Part shown: positions 9,800 through 18,835 of the stretch, piece after piece
How the letters are laid out: every line of letters begins with the position of its first letter
Numbering within the stretch: position 1 is the stretch's first letter
NCBI GenBank assembly: GCA_947630725.1
Contig: CANRIS010000001.1
Coordinates: 27,446 to 91,445, forward strand
Source: an uncultured Clostridia bacterium
GTDB lineage: Bacteria; Bacillota; Clostridia; Lachnospirales; CAG-274
Length of the DNA: 64,000 bases
Reading direction: 5' to 3'
Translations under genes and position numbers: made by a program
The notes under the pieces: model-generated
What the model was told of the DNA's origin: nothing
Database searches by the model: none
The model's input: only the letters and a program-made list of their open reading frames with translations

Positions 9800-11209
9800 T
9801 TGGACAGAACCATTGAATTGGAGAAGGCTTCGGTATTAAAGCTGCTTATATCTTACTCTCTGCCTGCCATAGCAGGAATGGTAATAAACGCAATATACAA
9901 TGTAGTTGACAGAATGTTCATAGGCAACGACCCCGAAATGGGGGCGGCGGGTCTTGCAGGCATAACAGTCTGCTTTCCCATAATGATAATTATGATGGCA
10001 TTCAGCGTGCTTTTCGGTATGGGAGGTTCTATACTCACTTCAATAAAAATGGGTGAAAAGGACAACAAAGAGGCTCAGAGGGTGTTCCTCACGACCTACT
10101 CCCTTATGATCGTATCGGGCATTATAATCGCCATCGTGGGCAATATATTCCTCAGTCCTCTTTTGTTGGCTTTCGGCGCCGACAGCGAAACGCTACCCTA
10201 TGCCGAAAGCTATATGAGGGTCATATTCTTCGGCGGAATCCTGCAGAATCTGGGTCTCGGAGCCAACAACTTCATAAGGATACAGGGCAGACCCGTCAGA
10301 TCTATGGTGACTATGGCTATAGGAGCCGTTGTGAACATAATTCTCGACTATGTTTTTATATTCAGGATGGGTCTCGGCACCTTCGGCGCAGCTCTCGGCA
10401 CGGTCATAGGTCAGGCATGCACAACGATCTTTGTGGCTCATTTTCTTATGTCCAAAAAATCCATATTGAGGCTAAGCCTTAAAAAGCTCAACCTCAATCC
10501 CGTATATGTGAGGCTCATAATAACCTACGGTACGTCCGCCGCCATACTTCAGGCAGCAAGCGCCCTTATGAATGTTATACTCAACAAGCAGCTTTTAAAA
10601 TACGGCGCTATGAGCCCCTACGGCAGCACCATCGCAATTTCGGGACTGGGTATAATAAACAGCCTTGTAACTCTTTTCGTACTCCCCGTTATAGGAATAA
10701 ATCAGGGTGTGCAGCCCATTATTTCTTATAACTACGGAGCAAAGAATTATGGCAGGATAAAAAAGGCTCTTATATACGCCATTATGTTCGCCACGGCATT
10801 TGTGTGTATGTCATATGCCGTTTCGAGACTTTTCCCCGATATTATAATAGGTCTTTTCTGTTCGGGAGACGAAAAGCTTATGGAATTTTCAAAAATAGCC
10901 CTGAGAGACTGGTTCCTTATGATGCCTATCGTAGGTTATCAGATAGTTTCTTCAAACTACTTCCAGTCTATAGGAAAAGTAAAAACCGCCATAGTGCTTT
11001 CGACATCAAGACAGCTTTTGTTCCTCATACCTCTGCTTTTCATACTTCCGTACTTTATGGGTCTTGAGGGAATACTCTATGCTACACCCGTGGCTGACGC
11101 AGGAGCCATAATACTTACAACGATTTGTATGTTCTTCGAGATAAAAGGTCTGCTTAAGGCAGAAAAAGAAGAAAAAAAGTCAAAAAAGGCTCAGGCAGAG
11201 CCTGCATAA
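9800..11209 (+). CDS. MATE-family multidrug/cation antiporter
   Basis: Inner-membrane exporter of the MATE family (MepA/NorM branch), about 469 residues with twelve predicted hydrophobic segments in two homologous halves. It begins MDRTIELEKASVLKLLISYSLPAIAGM, typical of the clostridial MepA-like group. The initiation codon is TTG at 9800, 8 nt after TTGGAGG; no ATG alternative exists nearby. It ends in a Lys-rich cytoplasmic tail. Substrates (drugs, dyes or a metabolite, driven by Na+ or H+) cannot be told from sequence. It stands alone, between gltX and the deoD leader. Confidence 0.9.
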   Translation: MDRTIELEKASVLKLLISYSLPAIAGMVINAIYNVVDRMFIGNDPEMGAAGLAGITVCFPIMIIMMAFSVLFGMGGSILTSIKMGEKDNKEAQRVFLTTYSLMIVSGIIIAIVGNIFLSPLLLAFGADSETLPYAESYMRVIFFGGILQNLGLGANNFIRIQGRPVRSMVTMAIGAVVNIILDYVFIFRMGLGTFGAALGTVIGQACTTIFVAHFLMSKKSILRLSLKKLNLNPVYVRLIITYGTSAAILQAASALMNVILNKQLLKYGAMSPYGSTIAISGLGIINSLVTLFVLPVIGINQGVQPIISYNYGAKNYGRIKKALIYAIMFATAFVCMSYAVSRLFPDIIIGLFCSGDEKLMEFSKIALRDWFLMMPIVGYQIVSSNYFQSIGKVKTAIVLSTSRQLLFLIPLLFILPYFMGLEGILYATPVADAGAIILTTICMFFEIKGLLKAEKEEKKSKKAQAEPA

Positions 11210-11261
11210 GCTTGACAAAAGCAGCGAAAAACAGTGCTGCCTTGCCACAGCCGATAAATTC

Positions 11262-11290
11262 TTGACAGATCAAAAATAAAATAATATAAT
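11262..11290 (+). promoter_or_regulatory. Strong promoter upstream of deoD
   Basis: TTGACA (11262-11267), 17 bp, TATAAT (11285-11290): perfect consensus. It is followed within 40 bp by a terminator hairpin rather than directly by deoD. Confidence 0.85.
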
Positions 11291-11327
11291 AAAAAAAGGA
11301 TAAGGAAGTCTGCGTCTTTCTTTTGTG

Positions 11328-11368
11328 GGAACATTCTGCTTTCGGAAGGTCAGAATGTTCCTTTTTTT
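11328..11368 (+). terminator. Leader terminator (attenuator or small-RNA terminator) before deoD
   Basis: GGAACATTCTG (11328-11338) pairs perfectly with CAGAATGTTCC (11351-11361), followed by seven T. It lies between a consensus promoter and deoD, so transcripts either end here as a ~75-nt RNA or read through into deoD. Confidence 0.85.
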
Positions 11369-11434
11369 AAAAACCGAAATGATAACGCCTTTTATATATC
11401 TATAAATTTAATATAAAGAGAAGGAGGAAACTGT

Positions 11435-12148
11435 ATGAAAAATACACCCCATATAAATCAGCTTGCAGAAATTGCCGAAACGGCGCTTTTGCCGGGAGAC
11501 CCCAAAAGGGCAAAAATGATAAGTGAAAATTTTCTTGAAAATGCCGTATGCTTTAACGAAATAAGAGGAGCTTTGGGCTATACGGGGACATATAAGGGCA
11601 AAAAAATATCCGTTATGGGTACGGGTATGGGTATGCCGTCCATGGGCATATACTCTCACGAGCTTATAAACATATTCGGTGTAAAAAACCTCATAAGGAT
11701 AGGCTCGGCAGGAGCCTTTCAGGAAAATATAGAGGTCAGGGACATTGTGCTTGCGGCGTCCGCCTCAACAAACTCCGGCTTTGGCTCGCAGTTCGGGCTT
11801 AAGGGCTTTTTTGCGCCTACGGCTGATTTTTCGCTGCTTAAGACCGCAGCCGAAATCTGCGAAGAAAAAAAGCTTTCCTACCATGTGGGCAACGTGCTTA
11901 CAAGCGACACCTTCTATACGGACGATGCGAGCGCAAATACCGACTGGGTAAAAATGGGGGTTCTCTGCATTGAAATGGAAACAGCCGCCCTCTATATGAA
12001 CGCCGCAAGATACGGCGCAAGGGCTTTGTCGGTGCTGACTATCTCCGATCATATGATAAAGGATGCCGAAATCACAACCGCAAAGGAAAGAGAAAATTCT
12101 TTTCTGGATATGATAGAGACCGCTCTCGAAACCGCCATAAGATCATAA
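11435..12148 (+). CDS. deoD: Purine nucleoside phosphorylase, DeoD type
   Basis: Cleaves purine (deoxy)ribonucleosides with phosphate to the base and (deoxy)ribose-1-phosphate in nucleoside salvage. The 237-residue protein has the hexameric DeoD family length and motifs: LPGDPKRAKMI at the N-terminus, GTGMGMPSMGIY, IRIGSAGAF, and ETAALY, whose Glu contacts the ribose. The start ATG follows AAGGAGG at good spacing. It is a single-gene unit behind a promoter-terminator leader, suggesting control by premature termination. Confidence 0.95.
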   Translation: MKNTPHINQLAEIAETALLPGDPKRAKMISENFLENAVCFNEIRGALGYTGTYKGKKISVMGTGMGMPSMGIYSHELINIFGVKNLIRIGSAGAFQENIEVRDIVLAASASTNSGFGSQFGLKGFFAPTADFSLLKTAAEICEEKKLSYHVGNVLTSDTFYTDDASANTDWVKMGVLCIEMETAALYMNAARYGARALSVLTISDHMIKDAEITTAKERENSFLDMIETALETAIRS

Positions 12149-12180
12149 CCGCCAAAGCATTGTAAATTAATACTTTTTTG

Positions 12181-12209
12181 TTGAAAATATATAAAAATTA
12201 TGATAAAAT
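12181..12209 (+). promoter_or_regulatory. Probable promoter of the liv operon
   Basis: TTGAAA (12181-12186), 17 bp, TAAAAT (12204-12209), with an overlapping TATAAT at 12210-12215, in an AT-rich gap upstream of livH. Confidence 0.5.
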
Positions 12210-12295
12210 TATAATGTGTATTTGTATGGAGACGCTGACAGATATATATAGGGTTTTATGCCGAAACCGAAAAAATAAGATTTGAGGTGAAAAAA

Positions 12296-13177
12296 ATGAG
12301 CTTGGTTTCGTACCTTTTCAACGGACTTAGCCTTGGAGCTGTTTATGCTATAATAGCCTTGGGCTACACAATGGTATACGGTATAGCCAAAATGCTTAAT
12401 TTTGCCCACGGAGACGTAATTATGGTGGGTACTTACATAGCATTTACGGCAATAAGCACGATGGGTATGTCCCCTGCGGCAGGAATAATAATTTCCATAA
12501 TAGGCTGTACGGTCATAGGAGTGCTTATAGAGGCTATAGCATACCGCCCCCTTCTGAATGTGTCAAAGCTGGCGGTGCTTATTACTGCCATAGGTGTAAG
12601 CTATTTTCTTCAGAACGTGGCTCTGCTTATATTCGGTTCGGACACAAAGTCCTTTACTTCGGTAGTAAGCTTCAGGGGCATTTCTCTCGCAGGAGGAAAA
12701 CTCAATATATCGGGCGAAACTATAGTCACCATTGCGGTGTGCATAGTCATAATGCTCGTACTGACGATTTTTATAAAATATACAAAGCCCGGAAAGGCAA
12801 TGCTCGCCGTATCGGAGGATCCCGGAGCCGCCTCCCTTATGGGCATAAATACCAACGGCACAATAGCCCTCACGTTTGCGATCGGCTCGGCTCTTGCTGC
12901 CGTGGCAGGGGTTCTGCTTTGTTCCTCCTATCCTGCGCTTACGCCCTATACGGGTTCTATGCCCGGCATAAAGGCTTTTGTGGCGGCAGTTTTCGGAGGC
13001 ATAGGCTCCATACCGGGAGCCTTCGTGGGGGGACTTCTCCTCGGAGTTATAGAGATACTCAGCAAGGCATATATATCGTCACAGATGGCCGATGCGATAG
13101 TTTTTGCGGTGCTCATAGTCGTACTGCTTGTAAAGCCCACGGGACTATTGGGCAAAGATATTCAGGAGAAGGTGTGA
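12296..13177 (+). CDS. livH: Branched-chain amino acid ABC transporter permease LivH
   Basis: Membrane subunit of a high-affinity Leu/Ile/Val importer. About 293 residues with eight hydrophobic segments; it opens with NGLSLGAVYAIIALGYTMVYG and has LNFAHGDVIMVG, the family signature. The start is taken as the ATG at 12296, 6 nt after GAGGTG; the GTG at 12287 is part of that site. livM, livG and livF follow tightly. No periplasmic/lipoprotein binding subunit (livJ/K) is present on either side, although the family normally needs one. Confidence 0.93.
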   Translation: MSLVSYLFNGLSLGAVYAIIALGYTMVYGIAKMLNFAHGDVIMVGTYIAFTAISTMGMSPAAGIIISIIGCTVIGVLIEAIAYRPLLNVSKLAVLITAIGVSYFLQNVALLIFGSDTKSFTSVVSFRGISLAGGKLNISGETIVTIAVCIVIMLVLTIFIKYTKPGKAMLAVSEDPGAASLMGINTNGTIALTFAIGSALAAVAGVLLCSSYPALTPYTGSMPGIKAFVAAVFGGIGSIPGAFVGGLLLGVIEILSKAYISSQMADAIVFAVLIVVLLVKPTGLLGKDIQEKV

Positions 13178-13180
13178 TCT

Positions 13181-14236
13181 ATGGCAAAAAAAATTTTTTC
13201 AAAGGACAACAGCTCCTATTTTTTAGTAATAATTGCCTATATTCTGGTTGAACTCCTCCTGAAAACAGGCAGCCTGTCAAGCCTTATGAGGGGACTTCTG
13301 GTACCCCTGTGCGTATATGTTATACTGGCGGTTTCGCTTAATATCACGGTTGGCATTCTGGGCGAGCTTTCGCTTGGCCACGCAGGCTTTATGTGCGTGG
13401 GAGCCTTTGCGGGTGCCTTTATGTCAAGATATATAGGCGACTCTCTGCCGCAGGGAGCGGTATTTCTCATCGCTCTGCTTACGGGAGCCATAGTTGCATC
13501 GGTTTTCGGCATAATAATAGGCATACCCGTTCTTAGGCTCAAAGGAGACTACCTTGCCATAGTCACCTTGGCGTTCGGCGAAATAATAAAAAATATAATG
13601 AATATACTCTATGTGGGAAAGGACGCAAACGGCCTGCATATTTCGCTCAACTCCGCCTCGTCTCTCGGTCTTGACCCCGAGTCGGGCGATATTATAATAA
13701 ACGGAGCCATGGGCATAACAGGCACGCCCAAAAGCTCCACCTTTACCATAGGTATAATTTTAGTACTGCTTACTCTCTTTGTAACGCTGAACCTTATTCA
13801 CTCCCGTACGGGACGAGCTATAATGGCTATCAGAGACAACAGAATAGCGGCGGAATCAATAGGCATAAACATCACAAAATACAAGCTTCTTGCTTTCACC
13901 GTTTCGGCAGCCTTCGCAGGCATCGCAGGCGTACTCTATGCCCACAACCTCAACACACTTACGGCGCTGCCAAAAAACTTCGGCTACAATATGTCTATAA
14001 TGATACTCGTATTTGTCGTTCTTGGCGGTATGGGCAACATAAGAGGCTCCATTATAGCCGCCGTGGTGCTTACGCTGCTGCCTGAGCTGCTGCGTGGACT
14101 TAACGAATACAGAATGCTCATATACTCCATCGTTCTCATAGCGGTTATGATATTCAGTTGGAGTCCGACAGCCAAAAACTTCAGAGAAAAATATCTGGGC
14201 TTTCTGAAATTCGGCAAAAAAAGGGAGGTATCTTAA
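13181..14236 (+). CDS. livM: Branched-chain amino acid ABC transporter permease LivM
   Basis: Second permease subunit, 351 residues, about ten hydrophobic segments. ELSLGHAGFMCVGAFAGA and RLKGDYLAIVTLAFGEI are characteristic of LivM. It starts 3 bp after the livH stop, using AGGAG in the end of livH, so translation is probably coupled. It forms the membrane channel with LivH. Confidence 0.93.
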   Translation: MAKKIFSKDNSSYFLVIIAYILVELLLKTGSLSSLMRGLLVPLCVYVILAVSLNITVGILGELSLGHAGFMCVGAFAGAFMSRYIGDSLPQGAVFLIALLTGAIVASVFGIIIGIPVLRLKGDYLAIVTLAFGEIIKNIMNILYVGKDANGLHISLNSASSLGLDPESGDIIINGAMGITGTPKSSTFTIGIILVLLTLFVTLNLIHSRTGRAIMAIRDNRIAAESIGINITKYKLLAFTVSAAFAGIAGVLYAHNLNTLTALPKNFGYNMSIMILVFVVLGGMGNIRGSIIAAVVLTLLPELLRGLNEYRMLIYSIVLIAVMIFSWSPTAKNFREKYLGFLKFGKKREVS

Positions 14237-14995
14237 ATGGCACTTCTTGAAGTAACGGGACTTGGGATCTCCTTCGGCGGTCTCCGTGCAGTCGATGATT
14301 TCAACGTAATTATAAAAAAGGGACAGCTCTACGGTCTTATAGGCCCCAACGGAGCGGGAAAGACAACTATCTTCAATCTCCTCACGGGAGTATATAAGCC
14401 CACGGACGGTTTTATCGTTCTTGACGGCGAAAATATAACGGGAAAGAAAACAACCGACATCTCGAAAGCAGGCGTTGCCAGAACCTTTCAGAATATAAGA
14501 CTTTTTTCGGATCTCACGGTTCTTGACAATGTAAAGGCGGGTCTGCACAATGAATATAAATATTCGACCCTTACGGGGATATTCCGTATGCCCTCCTATT
14601 TCAGAACCGAAAAGGAAATGAACGAAAAGGCTATGGAGCTGCTTAAGGTTTTCGATCTCGAAAAGGAGACGGACTATAAGGCCTCAAACCTCCCCTACGG
14701 AAAACAGCGAAAACTTGAAATAGCGAGAGCCCTCGCCACAAACCCAAAGCTTCTGCTCCTTGACGAGCCTGCGGCAGGAATGAACCCCAACGAGACTGCC
14801 GAGCTTATGGAGACGATACGCTTCGTGAGAGACAAATTTGATATGACTATCCTTCTTATAGAACACGATATGAAGCTGGTAGCGGGAATATGCGAAAAGC
14901 TGACGGTGTTGAACTTCGGACAGGTTCTGGCGCAGGGCGATACCTCAAAGGTTCTGAAGGATCCCAAGGTAATCAGCGCTTATCTCGGAGAATAA
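14237..14995 (+). CDS. livG: Branched-chain amino acid ABC transporter ATPase LivG
   Basis: First of two ATPase subunits, 252 residues. Walker A GPNGAGKTT near residue 37, signature-like LPYGKQRKLEIARAL, and Walker B LLLLDEPAAGMNP near residue 175, followed by the family's C-terminal extension. The start codon directly follows the livM stop, with GGGAGG upstream. Confidence 0.93.
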   Translation: MALLEVTGLGISFGGLRAVDDFNVIIKKGQLYGLIGPNGAGKTTIFNLLTGVYKPTDGFIVLDGENITGKKTTDISKAGVARTFQNIRLFSDLTVLDNVKAGLHNEYKYSTLTGIFRMPSYFRTEKEMNEKAMELLKVFDLEKETDYKASNLPYGKQRKLEIARALATNPKLLLLDEPAAGMNPNETAELMETIRFVRDKFDMTILLIEHDMKLVAGICEKLTVLNFGQVLAQGDTSKVLKDPKVISAYLGE

Positions 14996-15010
14996 AGGAG
15001 GACGCTTATT

Positions 15011-15721
15011 ATGGCTATGCTTGAAGTAAAGGATTTGAATGTATATTATGGAATGATACAGGCTATAAAAGGAGTGTCCTTTGAAGTAAACAAGGGCGAG
15101 GTCATTGCCCTTATAGGCGCAAACGGCGCAGGAAAAACAACGATTCTCCAGACCGTCACGGGACTTCTCAAACCCAAGTCGGGCAGCGTTTTTTTCGAGG
15201 GAAAGGACATAACAAAAACTCCGGGGCATAAGATAGTATCTATGGGCGTTGCTCACGTCCCCGAAGGAAGAAGGGTTTTTGCAAGCCTTTCGGTTCTTGA
15301 CAACCTCAGAATGGGAGCATATACGAGAAAGGACAAGGGCGAGATCGCCGCAAGCCTTGCCGAAGTATATAAGAGCTTTCCACGTCTCGAAGAAAGAAAA
15401 AATCAGCCTGCAGGCACTCTTTCGGGCGGCGAACAGCAGATGCTCGCAATGGGCAGAGCCCTTATGTCAAAGCCTCAGATCCTTCTTATGGACGAACCTT
15501 CAATGGGTCTTTCGCCTATTTTTGTAAACGAAATTTTTGACATAATAAACAAGGTCAGCAAGGAGGGCACGACTGTCCTTCTTGTGGAACAAAACGCAAA
15601 AAAAGCCCTTGAAATAGCCGACAGAGCCTATGTCCTCGAAACGGGAAAAATAAGTCTCTCAGGCAATGCAAAGGAGCTTATGAACAACGATTCCATAAAA
15701 AAGGCTTATCTCGGCGAATAA
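15011..15721 (+). CDS. livF: Branched-chain amino acid ABC transporter ATPase LivF
   Basis: Second ATPase subunit, 236 residues. Walker A GANGAGKTT, signature LSGGEQQMLAMGRAL, Walker B LLMDEPSMGLSP, H-loop VEQN. The sequence between Walker A and the signature (GVAHVPEGRRVFASLSV) is typical of LivF. AAAGGAGG precedes the ATG at 15011. It ends the operon at a terminator. Confidence 0.93.
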   Translation: MAMLEVKDLNVYYGMIQAIKGVSFEVNKGEVIALIGANGAGKTTILQTVTGLLKPKSGSVFFEGKDITKTPGHKIVSMGVAHVPEGRRVFASLSVLDNLRMGAYTRKDKGEIAASLAEVYKSFPRLEERKNQPAGTLSGGEQQMLAMGRALMSKPQILLMDEPSMGLSPIFVNEIFDIINKVSKEGTTVLLVEQNAKKALEIADRAYVLETGKISLSGNAKELMNNDSIKKAYLGE

Positions 15722-15750
15722 GCGACTGACGGATAAGCCGCCTGAAATAA

Positions 15751-15777
15751 AGACCTGCCTCTAAGTGGGTCTTTTTT
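15751..15777 (+). terminator. Terminator of the liv operon
   Basis: AGACC (15751-15755) pairs with GGTCT (15768-15772), followed by a T-run that touches the next gene's 5' end. Confidence 0.7.
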
Positions 15778-15792
15778 ATGGGGGTGAATTTT

Positions 15793-17256
15793 GTGAAGGA
15801 CATTTTTGAAGAAAGTATTCCCGAAAAACAGGGCATATCGTCTCGTTGTATATGCGATTTTATAAATGCTCTGTATAAGAGAAATATCACGATGCACTCC
15901 ATACTGCTTTTCAGAAACAACAGGCTTTTGTTTGAGGGCTATTATAAGCCCTTTGAAAAAGATACGCTCCACAGAATGTTTTCCATAACAAAAAGCTTTG
16001 TTTCGGCTGCGGTGGGTGTTCTCTGCGGAAAGGGAATTTTGTCACTTGACAAGCCCATAATATATTACTTTCCCGAATATTGCAGCGAGGCCACACACAG
16101 ATATTCAAAGGAAGTCACAATAAGAGATCTTCTCAGAATGGAATCCCAACACAACATATCGGCTTTCAGACAAAGCGATGACAAGGACTATGTAAGGGCG
16201 TTTTTTTCGGTGCCTCCAACGAAAGTTCCCGGGACGGTTTTTTCATACGAATCATCGGCAGCCCACACTCTTTCGGCTCTTGTTGAAAAGCTTGGCGAAA
16301 AGCCCCTTATGGACTTTCTTAAGGACGAATTTCTGAGGGACGCAGGCTTTTCGGAAAGCTCATACTGCATTACCGACCCTATGGGAAGGAGCAAGGGCGA
16401 TTCGGGGCTTATGGCAACGCCTACGGACATAGGTATATTTGCGCACATTTTTCTCAATGACGGAAGAGTATGCGGCAGACAGGTTATCCTTTCGGACTAT
16501 GTTCGCAGCGCTGTTTCGTTTCAGACCGACACATCGGTAAAGGGCAGCTTCAGGGCGGAAAAATACGGTTATGGCTATTTGTTCTGGATGCAGCCCTACG
16601 GCGGCTATATGTGCTATGGCTTAGGCGGTCAGCTCGGCGTGGTTATACCTCAAAAAAATATTGTTCTCGTTACAACCGCCGACACAATGGAACAAAAAAG
16701 CGAGGTCGGCGACATACTCGATGAATTCTATAAGCGCATTGTCCAAAATGCAAAGGACGAACCGCTGCCCACGGATATAAAAGCCTTTTCGGCTCTTGAG
16801 GACTTAAAAAATAACCTCGCGGTTTCCGCTCTTAAAAACGACCGAAAAAATACAGAAAATATAAACGCCGTCTACTCTATGGAGCCCAATGCCTTCGGCA
16901 TAAAAAGCGTCTCCCTTTCGCTCTGCAAAGACGAGGGAAGTCTCTTTTTCAATACAGACTCCGAAAGCCTTGAACTGCCCGTAGGACTTGGCAAAAACAA
17001 AAGCGGAAAACTGCCCTTTTATAATTACAGCTGTATTTCATCAATGAGCTTTAAGGGCAAGGGAGATTTTTTAATAAAAACACAGGTCACAGATGAGGAA
17101 ACATCTCCCATATATATGCAGCTCAGGCTTAACGACAAGGGTATCGGAACCCTTATGACAAAAACGGCTCTGCCCGATGTTTTCGGCATATTCAATACGC
17201 CATATATAATAAAAGGGTACGAAAAAATAACTCCCCTGCCGCAGATGAAAATATAA
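15793..17256 (+). CDS. Serine hydrolase, class C beta-lactamase/penicillin-binding family
   Basis: Beta-lactamase-fold serine hydrolase of about 487 residues. The catalytic SxxK is SITK (near residue 65), in RMFSITKSFVSAAVG; a later YES triad replaces the usual YxN, and a GLGGQLG segment occupies the third-motif region. There is no signal peptide, so it is probably cytoplasmic. The C-terminal ~150 residues form an extra beta-rich domain, as in esterase/6-aminohexanoate-hydrolase-like relatives. The GTG at 15793 is preferred because GGGGGTG lies 6 nt before it; the ATG at 15778 sits in the preceding terminator's T-run. True substrate unknown; beta-lactam hydrolysis is not implied. Confidence 0.82.
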   Translation: MKDIFEESIPEKQGISSRCICDFINALYKRNITMHSILLFRNNRLLFEGYYKPFEKDTLHRMFSITKSFVSAAVGVLCGKGILSLDKPIIYYFPEYCSEATHRYSKEVTIRDLLRMESQHNISAFRQSDDKDYVRAFFSVPPTKVPGTVFSYESSAAHTLSALVEKLGEKPLMDFLKDEFLRDAGFSESSYCITDPMGRSKGDSGLMATPTDIGIFAHIFLNDGRVCGRQVILSDYVRSAVSFQTDTSVKGSFRAEKYGYGYLFWMQPYGGYMCYGLGGQLGVVIPQKNIVLVTTADTMEQKSEVGDILDEFYKRIVQNAKDEPLPTDIKAFSALEDLKNNLAVSALKNDRKNTENINAVYSMEPNAFGIKSVSLSLCKDEGSLFFNTDSESLELPVGLGKNKSGKLPFYNYSCISSMSFKGKGDFLIKTQVTDEETSPIYMQLRLNDKGIGTLMTKTALPDVFGIFNTPYIIKGYEKITPLPQMKI

Positions 17257-17360
17257 ATATGGCTATGTAAATAAAAGTCATATTTATAATAAATTTATTG
17301 ATATAAATATCTGGACATTTAATACAAATATAAGTATAATAATTAAAGATACACTGATTT

Positions 17361-17388
17361 TTGACAAGTGAAAATTTTTTCGCATAAT
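17361..17388 (+). promoter_or_regulatory. Possible promoter of the yqeG-aroE-aroKQ operon
   Basis: TTGACA (17361-17366) and CATAAT (17383-17388), 16-bp spacing, about 45 bp upstream of yqeG. Confidence 0.5.
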
Positions 17389-17431
17389 TTTCCTGTCGGT
17401 ATCAAGACTCGTTTTAAGAGGTTTATGCACA

Positions 17432-17938
17432 ATGCTTGGTTTATTATATCCAAAGGAATATCTCGACTCCTTTAAGGAGCTTACGCCAAAAAAAATAAAG
17501 GCTATAGGGGCAAAAACCGTTATATTTGACATAGACAACACCCTTGTCCCCTATTGGGTAAAAACACCCACCCCAGAAATAATTTCTTATTTTGAGGCAC
17601 TTAAAAGTGAGGGCATAGATGTTGCGGTACTTTCCAACAGCAGAAAGGAGCGCTCGGAAATATTCTGCCGAGGGCTTTCGATACCCTACGTCTGGAAGGC
17701 AAAAAAGCCCTTTAAAAAAGGCTTTTCAAGGCTTGTTAATAAGCTTTCGATAGATCCTGCCAAATGTATTATAGTGGGGGATCAGATTTTTACCGATGTT
17801 CTTTTGGGAAATCTCCGCGGCGTTTATTCCGTGCTGGTCAAAAAAGTCAACAAAAAAGACGAGCTTGTTACCGCAGTAAAACGTCCTCTCGAAAAAATCG
17901 TGCTTTTCTTCTACTTAAGGAGCAAAAAAAATGAATGA
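17432..17938 (+). CDS. yqeG: YqeG-family HAD phosphatase
   Basis: HAD-superfamily class IIIA phosphatase, 168 residues. The nucleophile motif is DIDNTL at residues 33-38; a later VLSNS carries the motif II serine and GDQIFTDVLLGN the acidic motif III. In Bacillus, yqeG is also next to aroE (yqeG-yqeH-aroD), so the position is conserved, although yqeH is absent here. The physiological substrate is unknown. The gene overlaps aroE by 8 bp. Confidence 0.88.
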   Translation: MLGLLYPKEYLDSFKELTPKKIKAIGAKTVIFDIDNTLVPYWVKTPTPEIISYFEALKSEGIDVAVLSNSRKERSEIFCRGLSIPYVWKAKKPFKKGFSRLVNKLSIDPAKCIIVGDQIFTDVLLGNLRGVYSVLVKKVNKKDELVTAVKRPLEKIVLFFYLRSKKNE

Positions 17939-18833
17939 GAATGAAAACATATTAAACATATTATCGGGAAAAACAAAGGTTTTCGGCATAATAGGCTATC
18001 CCGTGGCTCACAGCTTTTCTCCCGAAATACATAATACGATCTTCTCTCTCACAGGCGAACAGTCCGTGTATGTTCCGTTCAGGGTATCTCCCGAGGGTCT
18101 CGAAAACGCCATAAAGGGAGCATACGAGCTGGGCATAAGGGGGATCAATGTCACTCTGCCCCACAAAATCGAGGTAATTAAATTTCTTAAGGATACAGAC
18201 CCTACGGCAAGGGCTGTGGGAGCGGTAAACACCCTTAAATACACAGAGGAGGGTTATATAGGATATAACACTGACGTGATCGGGGCGGAATATACATTCA
18301 CACTGAGAAACATAAGCCTTGAAAACAAAACAGCCCTTCTTCTGGGAGCAGGCGGAGCAGCCGATGCGGTATGCTACAGTATGCTTAAAAACGGCGTCAA
18401 AAAGCTTTACATAGCCAACAGAACCCTTAAAAGAGCCGAGGAGCTTAAGGAACGTATGTCAAAAATCTTTGGAGCCGAAATAATAACTCTGCCCCTTGAA
18501 AGGGCTTATACGGCTCGTGATGCGGATATAGTCCTTAATACGACCACTCTTGGCTTTGAGGGGCAGGAGGAATATACTCCTCTTGAAAAGAAATTTTTTA
18601 TAGAAAACAATGTGGAGATCTGCTTTGATGCGATCTACTCCCCATGGGAAACAAGACTTCTGAGAGAGGCAAAGGACTGCGGCGTGCAGTGTATAAACGG
18701 CTTTGATATGCTTATATATCAAGGGGCAGCCTCCTCCGAGATATGGCACGAAAAAAAATACGACAGAGATTTTCTGAACAGCTTAGAAAAAAATTTAAAG
18801 AAAATATATAAAGAAAAGAAGAAAGGAAAATAA
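17931..18833 (+). CDS. aroE: Shikimate dehydrogenase
   Basis: NADPH-dependent reduction of 3-dehydroshikimate to shikimate. About 300 residues, usual length. Substrate motifs: AHSFSP near residue 26, LPHK with the catalytic lysine near residue 80, NTDVIG. The nucleotide site LGAGGAADAV lies in the Rossmann half. AAGGAG sits 6-7 nt before the ATG at 17931, inside yqeG, giving coupled translation. It is followed 2 bp later by the kinase-dehydroquinase fusion, so three successive shikimate steps lie in one operon. Confidence 0.95.
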   Translation: MNENENILNILSGKTKVFGIIGYPVAHSFSPEIHNTIFSLTGEQSVYVPFRVSPEGLENAIKGAYELGIRGINVTLPHKIEVIKFLKDTDPTARAVGAVNTLKYTEEGYIGYNTDVIGAEYTFTLRNISLENKTALLLGAGGAADAVCYSMLKNGVKKLYIANRTLKRAEELKERMSKIFGAEIITLPLERAYTARDADIVLNTTTLGFEGQEEYTPLEKKFFIENNVEICFDAIYSPWETRLLREAKDCGVQCINGFDMLIYQGAASSEIWHEKKYDRDFLNSLEKNLKKIYKEKKKGK

Positions 18834-18835
18834 AA

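Noticed and set aside
11291..11434. Purine or preQ1 riboswitch before deoD
   Set aside because: The conserved loops of either class are not found. Only a promoter and a simple terminator hairpin can be shown.
15778..15792. ATG start for the serine hydrolase at 15778
   Set aside because: It lies at the T-run of the liv terminator and upstream of the only plausible ribosome-binding site. GTG at 15793 is better placed.
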